From Candidatus Zambryskibacteria bacterium CG11_big_fil_rev_8_21_14_0_20_42_18 (GTDB lineage: Bacteria > Patescibacteriota > Minisyncoccia > Phycocordibacterales > Zambryskibacteraceae), in assembly GCA_002787855.1 (NCBI GenBank), contig PCVB01000020.1, positions 26,455 through 35,992 on the forward strand: 9,538 nucleotides of DNA. Direction: 5' to 3'. This document shows, piece by piece, positions 1 through 5,993 of the stretch. Under the pieces are notes generated by a model that saw only the letters and a program-made list of their open reading frames with translations, searched no databases and was not told the origin of the DNA. Every line of letters begins with the position of its first letter. The first letter of the stretch is position 1. A program made the translations under genes and the position numbers.

Positions 1-1
1 G

Positions 2-10
2 TGTTATACT
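2..10 (+). promoter_or_regulatory. Extended -10 promoter of the RAYT-like transposase gene
   Basis: TGT followed by TATACT (5-10) fits an extended -10 element (TGn plus a 5/6 match to TATAAT). The expected transcription start, about 7 bases past the hexamer, is near 17, only about 3 bases before the ATG at 20. No Shine-Dalgarno fits in between, so translation would be nearly leaderless. Any -35 lies outside the window. The same layout recurs at 685-693 and 8571-8579. Confidence 0.5.
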
Positions 11-19
11 TAATACACA

Positions 20-655
20 ATGGCCAGCAGGAAAGATCCACTAGTCGTAAATGAGTATTATCATTTATATAATCGTGGTGTAGAAAAAAGAAAAATTTTT
101 CAAAGTGTAAATGATTACGATCACTTTATTTTTCTGATGTATATATGTAATACGGCGAAGAGTATAGTTTTGCGGGATGTCGATAAAAACTTTGATAGGG
201 GGGAAACGATAGTCGACATAGGAGCATACTGTCTTATGCCGAACCATTTTCATATTCTTCTTAAGGGGAAGACAGATGGTGGTATATCAAATTATATGCT
301 CAAACTTTTGACAGCGTATTCAATGTATTTCAATAAAAAATATAAGCGAACTGGTAGACTTTTCGAAAGTGTTTTTAAGTCTAGTCATGTAGATAGTGAA
401 GAGTATCTTAAATACCTATACTCCTATATACATCTAAACCCAGCAAAGTTAATCGACAAAAATTGGCGGAATAATTCGGACAAGAGTCATGAGGTTTTAT
501 TGAGATTTGTTTTCACTTACAAATATTCGAGCTTAAACCACTATCTAAATATTATTAATAATAAAATTTTAGAACCAAAGCAGTTTCCGGCCTATTTTTT
601 GAAGCCAGAAGACCACAGAAAAGAATTATTTGAGTGGCTAGCTCTTGCTGCTTAA
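20..655 (+). CDS. REP-associated tyrosine transposase (RAYT-like, Y1_Tnp family)
   Basis: This 211-residue protein is a single-strand DNA transposase or nickase of the Y1 HUH superfamily, the branch that acts on REP-type palindromes. The N-terminus has the family's YHLYNRG opening (14-20). The HUH motif is in MPNHFHILL, with His76 and His78. The segment FNKKYKRTGRLF (104-115) is also typical. In YLYSYIHLNPAK (132-143), Tyr136 aligns by my recollection with catalytic Tyr115 of E. coli TnpA-REP (YafM), so the catalytic residues appear present and the length is normal. The ATG at 20 is chosen because an extended -10 sits just upstream. The gene is AT-rich compared with ligA or gatA and has its own promoter, consistent with an accessory gene. 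A hairpin follows the stop and a REP-like palindrome lies about 0.7 kb downstream in pilD. Whether it mobilises anything, or is domesticated, cannot be told from this sequence. Confidence 0.88.
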   Translation: MASRKDPLVVNEYYHLYNRGVEKRKIFQSVNDYDHFIFLMYICNTAKSIVLRDVDKNFDRGETIVDIGAYCLMPNHFHILLKGKTDGGISNYMLKLLTAYSMYFNKKYKRTGRLFESVFKSSHVDSEEYLKYLYSYIHLNPAKLIDKNWRNNSDKSHEVLLRFVFTYKYSSLNHYLNIINNKILEPKQFPAYFLKPEDHRKELFEWLALAA

Positions 656-669
656 TAGGGTAACCCTAT
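655..669. repeat. Short perfect hairpin abutting the transposase stop codon
   Basis: ATAGGG and CCCTAT form a perfect 6-bp stem around a TAA loop. It begins at the last base of the stop codon of the transposase gene. No T-run follows, so it is not a classical intrinsic terminator. It could be a weak terminator or mRNA 3' structure, or a small hairpin of the kind Y1 transposases bind as single-stranded DNA at element ends. The second reading is inference only. Confidence 0.4.
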
Positions 670-684
670 GTGACTGGGAAAGTT

Positions 685-693
685 TGCTATAAT
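685..693 (+). promoter_or_regulatory. Extended -10 promoter of the pilD-pseudopilin-ligA-gat operon
   Basis: TGC plus a perfect TATAAT (688-693) makes a consensus extended -10 element. The expected transcription start is about 700, next to the ATG at 701, so pilD would be translated from a leaderless or near-leaderless mRNA. No good -35 hexamer is seen at 17-bp spacing, which is acceptable for an extended -10 promoter. It is the only convincing promoter upstream of nine closely spaced genes. Confidence 0.65.
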
Positions 694-700
694 CTTGAAC

Positions 701-1492
701 ATGGTCACGACGCTTCTTTTCATCTTAGGCGCTATTGTTGGAAGTTTTATCAATGTCGTAGGTTTACGCTGGGGGACAGAGGAGACTTTAGGCGGGCGGT
801 CTCACTGTACTTCATGTGGAAAGAATCTTTCTTGGTACGAACTTGTACCTGTTTTAAGTTTCCTTTTTCTGCGTGGCAAATGTCGTAAGTGTGGAGCTAA
901 AATTTCTTGGCAGTACATTCTTATCGAACTCTGGACCGGATTAGTATTTACATCTGTTTTCAATGTAATTGCCCCATCTGACTTACTATCTACCATCTAC
1001 TATTTACTGTTTACCCTTATATTCTCCATCTACATTGTCATTTTAATTTATGACTGGTATCACAAGATTATTCCCGACGAACTCGTATATACAGCAATTT
1101 TATTGTCAGTTGTTAGTCGTTGGTTATCAGTAAGTTCTACTCTTGATTGGCTTGCGGGGCCTATTCTTTTTGCTTTCTTTGGTTTAATTTGGTTATTGAG
1201 CAAGGGTCGAGCGATGGGCTTCGGCGATGCTAAACTCGGACTTTCTGTTGGACTACTTCTGGGCGCCACACAAGGTTTCTCTGCCATTGTTCTCGCTTTC
1301 TGGATAGGGGCCTTGGGTTCTCTTATTTTTATTTTTCTCAACAAAGTGGGCCTGCCTGCGCAGGCAGGCTTTATAAAAGGCGCAAAAGGGCTTACAATGA
1401 AGAGTGAGATTCCCTTCGCGCCCTTCATCATCATAAGCGCTTGGATAAGTTTCGTGTTCAATTTAAATATCATCAATGTCGCATTATTCTAA
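701..1492 (+). CDS. pilD: Prepilin peptidase / N-methyltransferase (type IV leader peptidase, A24)
   Basis: This integral membrane aspartic protease cleaves the short leader of prepilins after glycine, and many family members also methylate the new N-terminus. The 263 residues carry the complete two-domain form. An N-terminal GSFINVV segment (14-20) is followed by a cytoplasmic zinc-binding loop with two CxxC pairs (CTSCGK and CRKCGA). The membrane domain has the first catalytic Asp in YDWYHKIIPDE, the second in the GFGDAKL motif, and a late EIPFAPF. The linker before EIPFAPF contains GLPAQAG (217-223), encoded by a GC-rich palindrome that looks like an inserted repeat. ATG 701 is preferred over the in-frame TTG at 695, because 701 coincides with the transcription start predicted from the extended -10. 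The 3' end overlaps the next gene by 17 bases, and four prepilin-like substrates follow immediately. Confidence 0.93.
   Translation: MVTTLLFILGAIVGSFINVVGLRWGTEETLGGRSHCTSCGKNLSWYELVPVLSFLFLRGKCRKCGAKISWQYILIELWTGLVFTSVFNVIAPSDLLSTIYYLLFTLIFSIYIVILIYDWYHKIIPDELVYTAILLSVVSRWLSVSSTLDWLAGPILFAFFGLIWLLSKGRAMGFGDAKLGLSVGLLLGATQGFSAIVLAFWIGALGSLIFIFLNKVGLPAQAGFIKGAKGLTMKSEIPFAPFIIISAWISFVFNLNIINVALF
1350..1369. repeat. REP-like GC-rich perfect palindrome inside pilD
   Basis: Ten bases GCCTGCCTGC are followed at once by their reverse complement, giving a perfect 20-bp palindrome much richer in GC than its surroundings. It is read in frame as LPAQAG within a linker of PilD between membrane segments. 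From memory, GCCTGCC/GGCAGGC palindromes are frequent in Parcubacteria genomes and sometimes appear in coding regions as PAQAG-type peptides. A TTTATAAA tract follows on the + strand, so it could also form a terminator-like hairpin in the mRNA. No second copy occurs in this window. Confidence 0.75.
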
Positions 1493-2105
1493 ACACAGTT
1501 TCGGATTTACTCTTGTAGAACTCATGGTTTCTATTGCTATTGTCACTGTGATATTGACAGTGATTATCTCGAATCAATCAACTTACACAGATACAGCCGC
1601 TCTGGCTGGTTTGGCTGATGAAATCAGTCTAACCATTTCTCAAGCTCAAGTTTATAGTATTGGGGTCAGAGAACTTTCTACCAGTTCTCAAGTCTTCTCT
1701 TCTTCTTATGGTCTCTCTTTCAGTCTTCTCTCTGGTAACTCTGGTTCTAATGTTGATTACATATATTTCGCTGACCGTGACAGCGATCTCGTCTATAGTG
1801 GAGATTGGTTATGTGCGACGGGTGGACCTTCTGATGAATGTTTAAGCAAAACAAACATTACTCGCGGGAATCTTATTCAGTCGATGTGTGTTGTTCTTGT
1901 TTCTGGTCCTGATGTTTGTGATGTGGGCCGAGTAGATATTAGTTTTGTTCGTCCCGACACTGAAGCGCAGATTAAATTGTTTGACTTGAACGGGGTCGCT
2001 TACCCACCAACCAGCATGAAGGGGGCCAAGATAATGCTTGTAAGTCCCAAGGGGGCAACTAGGTCGGTAAGCGTTTTTAGCACTGGTCAAATATCAGAGC
2101 AATAG
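1476..2105 (+). CDS. Prepilin-like protein, GspH/FimT-like minor pseudopilin
   Basis: This 209-residue protein has a short leader ending in Gly10 and then FTLVELMVSIAIV, the class III signal for cleavage between Gly10 and Phe11. Glu at mature position 5 (residue 15) is present, as needed for pilin docking. A single hydrophobic N-terminal helix (about 11-30) is followed by a soluble, Ser/Gly-rich beta domain with four cysteines (in WLCATGG, DECLS, SMCVV and DVCDV) that may form disulfides outside the cell. It should be processed by the neighbouring PilD and join a type IV pilus or pseudopilus. Its start lies 17 bases inside pilD with no Shine-Dalgarno, suggesting coupled translation. The FimT/GspH assignment rests on size, order and the N-terminus; the globular part is too divergent for me to be precise. 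Confidence 0.85.
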   Translation: MSHYSKHSFGFTLVELMVSIAIVTVILTVIISNQSTYTDTAALAGLADEISLTISQAQVYSIGVRELSTSSQVFSSSYGLSFSLLSGNSGSNVDYIYFADRDSDLVYSGDWLCATGGPSDECLSKTNITRGNLIQSMCVVLVSGPDVCDVGRVDISFVRPDTEAQIKLFDLNGVAYPPTSMKGAKIMLVSPKGATRSVSVFSTGQISEQ

Positions 2106-2111
2106 TTCAAC

Positions 2112-2681
2112 ATGTTCACTATAAATAAAATGAAAAAAGGTTTTACACTAATTGAACTAATGGTATCTATCTCGATTTTTGTCGTCGTGATGACTATCTC
2201 TATGGGCTCTATCGTTGGGGTCTTTGATGCCAATCGCAAATCTCGTTCTTTGAAGACGGTTCTCAACAATCTCAATATCGCTGTTGAGAGTATGTCCAAA
2301 GAGATGCGCTTTGGCACAAACTATCATTGCGAAGGTCCAGCTACCGCCCCCAATGCTCCTTTGACAACCCCTCAAAACTGCACCTTTGGAGGTGATCTAT
2401 TGAGCTTTCTTTCTAGCGATGATGTTCAAATTACCTATAAGATAAATGGTTCAACTATTGAGAAACAAGTTGGAGTGGGTGAGTTTATCGCCCTAACTGC
2501 ACCGGAGATTATTATTGATGATCTTACCTTCTACGCTTTTGGCACCACTGTAGGCGACACCTTGCAACCAAAAGTAATTATAAAGATTGACGGCCACTCC
2601 GGCACGACTAAAGGTCGCTCTGACTTCACTTTGCAAACTCTCGTTTCCCAACGTGCCATAGATTTAGACTTAACTCCATAA
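2112..2681 (+). CDS. Prepilin-like protein, GspJ/PilW-like minor pseudopilin
   Basis: This 189-residue secreted pilin-like subunit has leader MFTINKMKKG, cleavage before Phe11 in GFTLIELMVSISIF, and the conserved Glu at mature position 5. The N-terminal helix continues into LNNLNIAVESMSKEMRFG, a stretch typical of PilW/GspJ-like subunits in this kind of bacterium. It is followed by a beta-rich domain with two cysteines. Start choice: ATG 2112 follows the previous stop by 6 bases and allows coupled translation. An in-frame ATG at 2130 would give the classic short leader MKKG and is equally plausible. Neither has a Shine-Dalgarno. The stop overlaps the following ATG at 2681 (TAATG). It is a probable pilus tip or assembly-initiating component, inferred from family and neighbours. 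Confidence 0.83.
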   Translation: MFTINKMKKGFTLIELMVSISIFVVVMTISMGSIVGVFDANRKSRSLKTVLNNLNIAVESMSKEMRFGTNYHCEGPATAPNAPLTTPQNCTFGGDLLSFLSSDDVQITYKINGSTIEKQVGVGEFIALTAPEIIIDDLTFYAFGTTVGDTLQPKVIIKIDGHSGTTKGRSDFTLQTLVSQRAIDLDLTP

Positions 2682-2692
2682 TGTTTATGCAT

Positions 2693-2698
2693 AAAGGA
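2693..2698 (+). promoter_or_regulatory. Shine-Dalgarno AAAGGA deciding the start of the third pseudopilin
   Basis: AAAGGA lies 6 bases before ATG 2705. This is one of only two clear Shine-Dalgarno sites in the operon; the other is AGGA before gatC. It favours 2705 over the overlapping ATG at 2681. Confidence 0.5.
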
Positions 2699-2704
2699 TA
2701 TAAA

Positions 2705-3211
2705 ATGAAAAATAAGGGATTCACGATGGTAGAAAGTTTGGTGGCTGTTACTATCTTAGTGCTTGTTGTCGTGGGCACATCTGGCGCGATACAAACTGGT
2801 ATCTCTTCATATATTTTTTCGAAGGACCAGATCATTGCTTTTTATCTAGCCCAAGAAGGTTTTGAACAGATTAGAAATATTCGTGATGGCAATAGATTGA
2901 ATAATCCACCAGACCCGTGGCTTACCGGAATTTCTATACCATGTCCATTTGGTGAATACTGCAGGGTCGACTCAATCGCTAACGAAGTTGTTTATTGTGG
3001 CACTCAACCAGAAAGTTGCCCGATGCTCAACCAAGACGCCGAGACAAAATTCTTCGGCTACACTCTTGGTTGGCCGCCCTCTATATTTAAAAGAGAGATT
3101 ATGCTGACCCAGATAAACGCTAATGAAATTTCTATTGAGACAACCGTTTATTGGTCAAAAGGACTTGTCTCCAGGCAATTCACAGCCAGAGAAAATCTTT
3201 TAAATTATTAA
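2705..3211 (+). CDS. Prepilin-like protein, GspI/PilV-like minor pseudopilin
   Basis: From ATG 2705 the protein has 168 residues. Leader MKNKG is cleaved before FTMVESLVAVTILVLV, with Glu at mature position 5; the MVE-S-LVA pattern is that of GspI/PilV subunits. The segment AFYLAQEGFEQIRNIRDGN after the helix resembles pilin-like proteins of Candidate Phyla Radiation bacteria (from memory). A Cys-rich middle (CPFGEYC, then VVYCG and ESCPM) suggests disulfides in the exported domain. Start choice: AAAGGA sits 6 bases before ATG 2705. ATG 2681, which overlaps the previous stop, and ATG 2687 are in frame and would add up to 8 residues to the leader. It should be a PilD substrate and a partner of the neighbouring minor pilins. 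No role beyond pilus or pseudopilus assembly can be read. Confidence 0.82.
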   Translation: MKNKGFTMVESLVAVTILVLVVVGTSGAIQTGISSYIFSKDQIIAFYLAQEGFEQIRNIRDGNRLNNPPDPWLTGISIPCPFGEYCRVDSIANEVVYCGTQPESCPMLNQDAETKFFGYTLGWPPSIFKREIMLTQINANEISIETTVYWSKGLVSRQFTARENLLNY

Positions 3212-3217
3212 AAACAC

Positions 3218-3676
3218 ATGAACAAGGGATTTACACTTTTCGTAGCAATGGTCGTCATGGGTACTCTACTCTTGATTACTGCCGGCATAACAAACCTAGC
3301 GGTTAAACAAGCCTTCATTTCCTCATCTGGACGAGAATCTCAAGCAGCCTTCTACGCGGCTGATACAGGCATGGATTGCGCCCTGTATTGGGACGTCAAC
3401 AATGCTGGGGGGGATGATAGCGCCTTTGCCACTTCAACCTTCTCTACTATAAATTGTAATAACACATCTATTCCATCTATGGGAGGTGGAGGTAATGCTA
3501 ATGCTACTTCCACTTTTTCTTTCACACTCACTCCCAATCCTTATTGCGCCATTGTAACTGTCAATAAAGTTTATGTCGGCGGAAACTTAAAAACAACTAT
3601 AGAATCCAAAGGGTATAACACTTGCGACCAATCAAATGCCCGGCGCGTGGAGCGTGCCGTACGCGCAACATATTAA
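3218..3676 (+). CDS. PilX-like minor pilin (lacks Glu5)
   Basis: This 152-residue protein has a very short leader, MNKG, then FTLFVAMVVMGTLLLITAGI as the hydrophobic helix. Mature position 5 is Val instead of the usual Glu. That is a known property of PilX and GspK-type subunits, which tend to sit at the pilus tip. The segment SQAAFYAADTGMDCALYWD after the helix is the PilX N-terminal pattern (family knowledge). The rest is low in complexity, with a Gly-rich GGGGNANATST stretch and a few cysteines (INCNN, YCAIV, TCDQ). The start is 6 bases after the previous stop with no Shine-Dalgarno. The stop TAA shares its last base with the ligA ATG (TAATG), so the pilin genes are physically coupled to ligA. 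Confidence 0.8.
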   Translation: MNKGFTLFVAMVVMGTLLLITAGITNLAVKQAFISSSGRESQAAFYAADTGMDCALYWDVNNAGGDDSAFATSTFSTINCNNTSIPSMGGGGNANATSTFSFTLTPNPYCAIVTVNKVYVGGNLKTTIESKGYNTCDQSNARRVERAVRATY

Positions 3677-5682
3677 TGATGGCAGGAGTCCCAAAAGATA
3701 TAAAAGAGAGAGTTAAAAAACTTCGCGATACTATCAATCGTCACAGGAAGCTTTACCACACCCACGACAAACCAGAGATTTCTGACGAAGCTTATGACGC
3801 CTTAATTAGAGAACTTCAGGATTTAGAAAATAAATTTCCCAAGATTGCCTCGGGCGATTCTCCCACACAGCTAGTGGGTGATGTCCCGCTTAAAGAGTTT
3901 AAAAAGATTTCGCACCAAATTCCTCAATGGTCTTTCGATAATGCCTTTGATGAAGACGATATCCGCGCCTTTGACGAGAGAGTCACACGGTTACTTGGTC
4001 GCAAGCCAGAATATCTTGCAGAACTTAAAATTGATGGCCTTAAAATCGTTTTAACTTACGAAAAGGGTGTATTGAAAACGGCCACTACGCGTGGAGATGG
4101 CCGAGTGGGTGAGGATGTGACTAACAATATTCTGACTATAAAATCTATCCCGCAAAAACTGAACAAACCTGTCTCAATAATTGTAGAAGGCGAAATCTGG
4201 ATGTCAAAGAGACACTTTGACAAGTTAAATAAAGATAGGCGAGCTAGAGGTGAAGACTTATTTGCCAATCCACGCAACGTGGCTGCAGGCTCGGTTCGTC
4301 AGCTTGACCCGGCCATCACTCGCGCGCGCAAACTCGACTCATTTATCTACGACATCGCCTCTCTCTCGGGCCTATCTCTTCCAAAAGATCAAGAAGGGGA
4401 ACTTAAACTACTTAAAGAATTAGGATTTAAAGTTAATCCAAACTTTAAGAAATTTAATGATATTCTCGGGCTAATAGGATATTGGAAATCATGGGGCGAG
4501 AAGAAAGACGATGAGGATTATTTAATTGATGGCGTGGTTGCTAAGGTTAATTTGCGAGAGTCACAAGAGAAGCTCGGCTACACAAGCAAGTCTCCACGCT
4601 TTGGCATTGCCTTCAAATTTAAGGCTGAACAAGTTACTACAGTAGTTGAGAACATTACTCTTCAGATAGGGAGGACCGGCGTCCTTACCCCCGTGGCGGT
4701 ACTCAAGCCAGTTTTAGTCGCCGGCTCTGTCGTTTCTCGCGCCACCTTACATAATGAAGATGAGATCAGGCGCAAAGATATTCGTATCGGGGACACTGTA
4801 GTGATACAAAAGGCTGGTGATGTTATACCGGAAGTGGTAAGAGTGTTGGAGGAATTAAGAGGCGGTAAGGAAAAAATTTTCAAATTTCCGACACACTTTC
4901 CTCTCTGTGGTGGTGATGGGCAGATTGAACGTGTTCCCGGACAAGTCGCTTATCGTTGTGTGGCTAAGAATTCATTTGAACAACAGAGGCGTAAGCTTAG
5001 CTACTTTGTTTCAAGAGGTGTGTTCGATATAGACGGCTTGGGGCCAAAGATTATCAGTCAGCTGATGGAGGCGGAAATTATTTCAAATTTTGATGACATT
5101 TTCACCATCAGACGTGGGGATTTAGAAACTTTGGAAAGATTTGGCGAGAAGTCCATAGACAATCTTTTGAGAGCAATAGACAAAGCAAGGAAAGTAACTT
5201 TGGCCCGCTTTATCGCCTCGCTTTCTATCCCGCAAGTTGGTGAAGAGACAGCGCGTGATTTGGCAAAGCACTTTGGTACGCCGGAGCGTTTCGCGGAGGC
5301 GACTTTCGAAGATTTACAGGCGCTCGATGGTATCGGCCCTATTGTCGCCCGCTCTGTAGTTGACTGGTTTTCTGATAAAGAAAACAAAAAGCTTTTTGAT
5401 CGCCTGTTAAAGCAAGTTCGCATCGTCCCTGTGCAACACTCGGTGTCGCACAAAGGACCTTTCGTCGGTAAAAGTTTTGTATTAACTGGCACACTTGGAA
5501 AAATGTCTAGAGAAGATGCGAAAGAAAAAATTCGTTCACTGGGAGGCAAGATAGTAGGGTCTGTTTCTAAAAATACTGATTTCGTTGTGGCGGGTCTGGA
5601 GCCGGGGGGGAAACTTGTTAAGGCTAGAGAACTTGGGGTAAAGGTGCTAAACGAAAAAGAGTTTTTCGTTATGTTAGGATAG
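3676..5682 (+). CDS. ligA: NAD-dependent DNA ligase LigA
   Basis: It seals 5'-phosphate/3'-OH nicks in DNA with NAD+, in replication and repair. The 668 residues match the usual ~670. Domain Ia has the NAD-binding YH...ISDEAYD pattern near the N-terminus. The adenylation domain has the KxDG nucleophile Lys118 (KIDG), TTRGDGRVGEDVT, and FANPRN. Then follow an OB fold (QIGRTGVLTPVA), a short zinc-finger region (405-437), helix-hairpin-helix repeats (DIDGLG; LDGIG) and a C-terminal BRCT domain (about 594-668). Oddity: the zinc site keeps Cys411 and Cys428, but the first and fourth ligands are Phe408 and Ser433. ATG 3676 overlaps the PilX-like stop by one base and gives the family N-terminus. The upstream in-frame ATG 3622 only adds residues read from inside the previous gene. 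ATG 3679 is an alternative one codon later. Confidence 0.97.
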   Translation: MMAGVPKDIKERVKKLRDTINRHRKLYHTHDKPEISDEAYDALIRELQDLENKFPKIASGDSPTQLVGDVPLKEFKKISHQIPQWSFDNAFDEDDIRAFDERVTRLLGRKPEYLAELKIDGLKIVLTYEKGVLKTATTRGDGRVGEDVTNNILTIKSIPQKLNKPVSIIVEGEIWMSKRHFDKLNKDRRARGEDLFANPRNVAAGSVRQLDPAITRARKLDSFIYDIASLSGLSLPKDQEGELKLLKELGFKVNPNFKKFNDILGLIGYWKSWGEKKDDEDYLIDGVVAKVNLRESQEKLGYTSKSPRFGIAFKFKAEQVTTVVENITLQIGRTGVLTPVAVLKPVLVAGSVVSRATLHNEDEIRRKDIRIGDTVVIQKAGDVIPEVVRVLEELRGGKEKIFKFPTHFPLCGGDGQIERVPGQVAYRCVAKNSFEQQRRKLSYFVSRGVFDIDGLGPKIISQLMEAEIISNFDDIFTIRRGDLETLERFGEKSIDNLLRAIDKARKVTLARFIASLSIPQVGEETARDLAKHFGTPERFAEATFEDLQALDGIGPIVARSVVDWFSDKENKKLFDRLLKQVRIVPVQHSVSHKGPFVGKSFVLTGTLGKMSREDAKEKIRSLGGKIVGSVSKNTDFVVAGLEPGGKLVKARELGVKVLNEKEFFVMLG

Positions 5683-5687
5683 TAGAT

Positions 5688-5993
5688 ATGGACAAAGAAC
5701 AGGTGCGAAATCTGGCCAAACTCGCCAGAATTGAGTTAAAAGATGAAGAAGCGGAAAATCTCACCCACGAATTTGAGGCTATTCTTGATTATGTTGGAGA
5801 AGTGAAGGAGGTGACTGACAATTTCACCCCGCCTAGCTCAGGCGGTGCAAGCAAACTAACAACAGACGACACATTGCGTAATGTTTTCCGTGAAGACAGT
5901 AATCCACACGAGACTGGTATTTATACGAAAGCTGTCCTTGAACAAGCGCCGATGAAAGCTGGCAACTATATTAAGGTGAAAAAAATTCTATAA
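5688..5993 (+). CDS. gatC: Asp-tRNA(Asn)/Glu-tRNA(Gln) amidotransferase subunit C
   Basis: This 101-residue protein is the small subunit that holds GatA and GatB together in the amidotransferase. That enzyme turns misacylated Glu-tRNA(Gln) and Asp-tRNA(Asn) into Gln-tRNA and Asn-tRNA. It opens with the family's VRNLAKLARIEL and has the LTHEFEAILDYVGEVKEVD-like helix. It ends with the conserved region of LRNVFREDSNPHET and a late APMKAGNYIKVKKIL (the family's A-P...G-Y-F-x-V-P-x-I/V). The usual Tyr-Phe/Val-Pro pair appears as Tyr-Ile/Val-Lys here. It begins 5 bases after ligA, with AGGA (5676-5679) as Shine-Dalgarno inside the ligA end, and its stop directly abuts the gatA ATG. gatB is not in the window. 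Confidence 0.93.
   Translation: MDKEQVRNLAKLARIELKDEEAENLTHEFEAILDYVGEVKEVTDNFTPPSSGGASKLTTDDTLRNVFREDSNPHETGIYTKAVLEQAPMKAGNYIKVKKIL

Noticed and set aside
1..18. GTGT...ACAC inverted repeat at the left edge as a transposon end
   Set aside because: Only 4 bp pair cleanly and the centre has mismatches. The stretch is explained better as an extended -10 promoter.
695..697. TTG as the start codon of pilD
   Set aside because: It would lie upstream of or at the predicted transcription start. ATG 701 is leaderless-compatible and gives a normal PilD N-terminus.
1060..1476. 138-codon minus-strand open frame opposite pilD
   Set aside because: It lies entirely opposite a well-supported pilD with catalytic motifs, its product is low-complexity and basic without recognisable motifs, and no promoter or ribosome site is seen. 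It is a shadow.
3622..3675. Longer N-terminus for LigA from ATG 3622
   Set aside because: The extra 18 residues come from the PilX-like gene in another frame. ATG 3676 overlaps that gene's stop as TAATG and gives the normal LigA length.
5058..5549. 163-codon minus-strand open frame opposite ligA
   Set aside because: It is fully inside ligA on the other strand and Ser/Lys-rich with no domain pattern. It is a shadow of ligA codon usage.
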